A DNA stretch of 64,000 nucleotides from Prevotella sp. (GTDB lineage Bacteria; Bacteroidota; Bacteroidia; Bacteroidales; Bacteroidaceae): assembly GCA_015060535.1 (NCBI GenBank), contig SUYH01000005.1, positions 124,001 through 188,000 of the forward strand, written 5' to 3'. This document shows positions 61,849-64,000 of the stretch, one piece after another. Position numbers and translations under genes: made by a program. The notes under the pieces were generated by a model that saw only the letters and a program-made list of their open reading frames with translations, was not told the origin of the DNA and made no database searches. Positions within the stretch are counted from its first letter, which is position 1, and each line of letters starts with the position of its first letter.

Positions 61849-61869
61849 CACCATCTTTAAAGATAAATT

Positions 61870-62853
61870 ATGAAAATATTGCAATGGGGCTTCATCGGAT
61901 GCGGTGAGGTGACAGAGATGAAAAGCGGTCCTGCCTTCTCGGAAGTAGAGGGTTCTGGAGTGGTGGCTGTCATGAGTCGTCAGGAGAAGAATGCCCGTAG
62001 TTATGCTGAACGACACGGTGTTCCGAAATGGTATACAGATGCCCAGGAGTTGATTGACGATCCTGACGTGAATGCCGTCTATATAGCCACGCCTCCCAGC
62101 AGTCATGCTACGTTTGCTATCATGGCGATGAAGGCGGGCAAACCCGTCTATGTAGAGAAGCCCTTAGCGGCTTCCTATGAAGATTGTGCACGTGTCAACC
62201 GCGTGAGCGAGGAGACGGGAGTACCCTGTTTTGTGGCATATTATCGTCGTTATCTGCCTTATTTCCAAAAGGTTAAGGATATTGTCGGCCAAGGTGTCAT
62301 CGGCAAGATCATCAACGTACAGATACGCTTTGCCGTTCCGCCTCGTGAGTTAGACTATAAGAAGAATGGCAACTTGCCTTGGCGATTACAGCCTGATATT
62401 GCGGGAGGAGGCTATTTTTACGACTTGGCTCCCCATCAGCTTGACCTGTTGCAGCACTTCTTCGGTGTCATCACCGAGGCTCGCGGCATCTGTGCTAATC
62501 GGGGTAAGCTGTATCAGGCAGAAGACTCGGTCAGCGCCTGCTTCGAGTTTGAAAGTGGTCTGCCAGGCAGCGGCTCCTGGTGTTTCGTGGCTCACGACTC
62601 GGCTCGTGAAGACCGCATCCAGATAATCGGTGACCAGGGGTCGGTCAGCTTCTCGGTATTCGACTATCAGCCTATCAAGTTGCATACTAGCGAGGGATTG
62701 CAGAGCATCACGGTGCCCAATCCGCCTTATGTGCAATATCCAATCATCAAGAATGTTTGTGAACATCTGCAGGGCTTAGGCATCTGCGCTTGTACCAGTG
62801 TGTCGGCAACGCCCGTCAACTGGGTTCTGGATCGTATTTTGGGAAAATTCTAA
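61870..62853 (+). CDS. Gfo/Idh/MocA family oxidoreductase
   Basis: The 327-residue protein has a Rossmann NAD(P)-binding start (WGFIGCGEVTEMKSGPAF), the VYIATPPSSH and VYVEKPLA motifs (Lys in EKP, about residue 98), and a C-terminal alpha/beta domain (GGGYFYDLAPHQLDLLQHFF with the His of the catalytic region). It oxidises or reduces a sugar or cyclitol. The next gene starts 1 nt into the stop codon (TAATG), so they are coupled. The substrate is unknown. Confidence 0.93.
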   Translation: MKILQWGFIGCGEVTEMKSGPAFSEVEGSGVVAVMSRQEKNARSYAERHGVPKWYTDAQELIDDPDVNAVYIATPPSSHATFAIMAMKAGKPVYVEKPLAASYEDCARVNRVSEETGVPCFVAYYRRYLPYFQKVKDIVGQGVIGKIINVQIRFAVPPRELDYKKNGNLPWRLQPDIAGGGYFYDLAPHQLDLLQHFFGVITEARGICANRGKLYQAEDSVSACFEFESGLPGSGSWCFVAHDSAREDRIQIIGDQGSVSFSVFDYQPIKLHTSEGLQSITVPNPPYVQYPIIKNVCEHLQGLGICACTSVSATPVNWVLDRILGKF

Positions 62854-63959
62854 TGGTATTACGTCTGGTGATAGTATGGGTAATGATGGCAATCAGCTCT
62901 GGAGCAGCGGCTTCAGACACGATACACGTCGACAGCGTCAAGAAGGAGAAAGAGCTGAGCTGGCTGCGCCGCACGATTCGCGGCTTTAGCTATATCGACG
63001 AGAACTACGTGGAACCACAGCACTACAACTGGTCGGTGATGGCCTTAGGGCGCTATACCTACGACAACTATCGGCTTGCCACGGTAGGCGATAACGGCCA
63101 GTCGGTATCATTTTCGCCACGAACGGGTATCAAGTTCGGACCTTATTTCGGGTGGCGATGGGTGTTCTTGGGATATACCATCGACCTAAGCAACATCAGC
63201 TTCGATTTCAGCTCGTCGCGCTGGCAGGGCATTGACGCCAGTCTGTATAGTGCGCAGATAGGTGCCGACGTGTTCTATCACCACACGCGCAACAATTACA
63301 AAATCCGTGAGGTGAGACTCGGCGATAAGGTCAATGTGCGAGCCTTGGAGGATATTCCGTTCGATGGCTTCAACGTGGGGACGACGGGTTTCAACGTCTA
63401 CTACATCTTCAATCACCAGCGGTTCTCCTATCCGGCAGCCTTTGCGCAGAGCACTTGCCAGAAGATCAGTTGTGGTTCGTGGATGGCAGGAATAGGCTAT
63501 ATGAACAACACGATAGAGTTCGACCACGAGGCTTTTGAGGCGTTGGCCAAAGAAAAGCTGGGTACGCAGGAGGTGAAACTGGACAGCAGTCTGATGTTCA
63601 ACAGCGTGAAATACTATACGCTGAACGTCAACGGGGGCTATGCCTACAACTGGGTGTTTGCACGCGACTGGCTGTTCTGTGCCAGTCTGTCGATGGCGCT
63701 GGCTTACAAGAAGAGTCGTGGTGAGACGGCTGATGCTGACAAGCGGGGCTTCGATATGTCCAACTTCAACATCGACGGTATAGGCCGCTTCGGACTGGTG
63801 TACAACAATACACGGTGGTATGCTGGAGCAAGTGCTATTGTGCGCACCTATAACTACAGAAAGACGCGATTTACGGCTAACAATATTCTGGGCGAGGTGT
63901 GTCTCTATGTGGGCTATAACTTCGGAGCTAGGTCTGCTTATAAAAAGAAAAAGAAATGA
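62853..63959 (+). CDS. DUF4421-like outer membrane protein
   Basis: The 368-residue protein starts at ATG 62853 (MVLRLVIVWVMMAISSGAAA), a signal peptide; a longer frame from 62790 lies inside the oxidoreductase gene. It contains YIDENYVEPQHYNWSVM and beta-strand repeats ending with VYNNTRWYAGASAIV and NILGEVCLYVGYNFG, as in DUF4421-type outer membrane proteins. It overlaps the next gene by 4 nt (ATGA). Its function is unknown. Confidence 0.8.
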   Translation: MVLRLVIVWVMMAISSGAAASDTIHVDSVKKEKELSWLRRTIRGFSYIDENYVEPQHYNWSVMALGRYTYDNYRLATVGDNGQSVSFSPRTGIKFGPYFGWRWVFLGYTIDLSNISFDFSSSRWQGIDASLYSAQIGADVFYHHTRNNYKIREVRLGDKVNVRALEDIPFDGFNVGTTGFNVYYIFNHQRFSYPAAFAQSTCQKISCGSWMAGIGYMNNTIEFDHEAFEALAKEKLGTQEVKLDSSLMFNSVKYYTLNVNGGYAYNWVFARDWLFCASLSMALAYKKSRGETADADKRGFDMSNFNIDGIGRFGLVYNNTRWYAGASAIVRTYNYRKTRFTANNILGEVCLYVGYNFGARSAYKKKKK

Positions 63960-64000
63960 AGAAATTTATCATAGTAATCATTGGGTTGTTGGTTAGCGTG
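63956..64000 (+). CDS. Start of a further exported protein (truncated by window end)
   Basis: ATG 63956 overlaps the preceding stop codon (ATGA). Only 15 codons are visible: MKKFIIVIIGLLVSV, a typical signal peptide or TM start. It is the next gene of the oxidoreductase / DUF4421 operon. Confidence 0.6.
   Translation, partial: MKKFIIVIIGLLVSV

Overview
The window looks like a chromosomal segment of a Bacteroidales bacterium, most likely Prevotellaceae. The evidence is the many promoters of the Bacteroidota type (TTTG or TTG, about 19-21 nt, then TAnnTTTG), the few Shine-Dalgarno sites, the PF14905-type outer membrane barrels, the TlpA-like proteins with DUF4369-like domains, the membrane-anchored TPR/HTH regulators, and a Bacteroidales-type mobilizable element. 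The genus is inferred, not proven. No rRNA or tRNA gene and no CRISPR array was seen.

Layout. 1-3.3 kb: end of an outer membrane barrel gene, a secreted TlpA-type thioredoxin and a TPR protein in one operon. 3.4-6.5 kb: a stress and alkylation-repair cluster (SodB, AlkD-like, MGMT-like, Bcp, AlkZ/YcaQ-related). 6.6-10.8 kb: a barrel-like protein, an AbiEii-type nucleotidyltransferase overlapping a DUF6922-like partner, a TonB C-terminal domain protein and a TPR-TM-HTH lipoprotein. 10.9-22.1 kb: two nearly identical membrane-bound winged-helix regulators (10888 and 16453), and two sigma-factor modules. One module (minus strand) is sigma / TM protein / TlpA-like protein without cysteines. The other (plus strand) is sigma / TM protein / secreted protein / outer membrane barrel. 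An HU-like DNA-binding protein lies between them. 22.2-33.2 kb: core metabolism (uxaC, glmS, carA, carB), a REC-histidine kinase, an SPFH/NfeD pair and a small membrane HTH protein. 33.7-41.7 kb: an AraC regulator divergent from an RND efflux operon that ends with an acyltransferase and a patatin-like lipase. About 42-48.1 kb: a small integrative mobilizable element with integrase, two HTH proteins, DUF3408 protein, oriT-like nested hairpins, MobC, relaxase and a TM protein. 48.4-64 kb: trpS, a second TPR-TM-HTH lipoprotein with a secreted protein, a methyltransferase, a Dcu-type transporter, a sugar isomerase, a LigA-like ligase, hisB, an oxidoreductase and a DUF4421-like protein.

How it fits together. 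Much of the window concerns envelope signalling: regulators are anchored in the membrane and sit next to the secreted or outer membrane proteins they may sense or control. The strongest unexplained signals are the 525-nt identity between the two membrane regulators that starts exactly at the start codon and stops inside the winged-helix domain; an array of six TAnnTTTGC-type motifs at about 97-nt steps inside the mobile element; four exact-length 21-bp direct repeats at 50.39-50.47 kb; and three places where a terminator hairpin contains parts of the next gene's promoter.

All family names come from reading motifs by eye; no database search was run.
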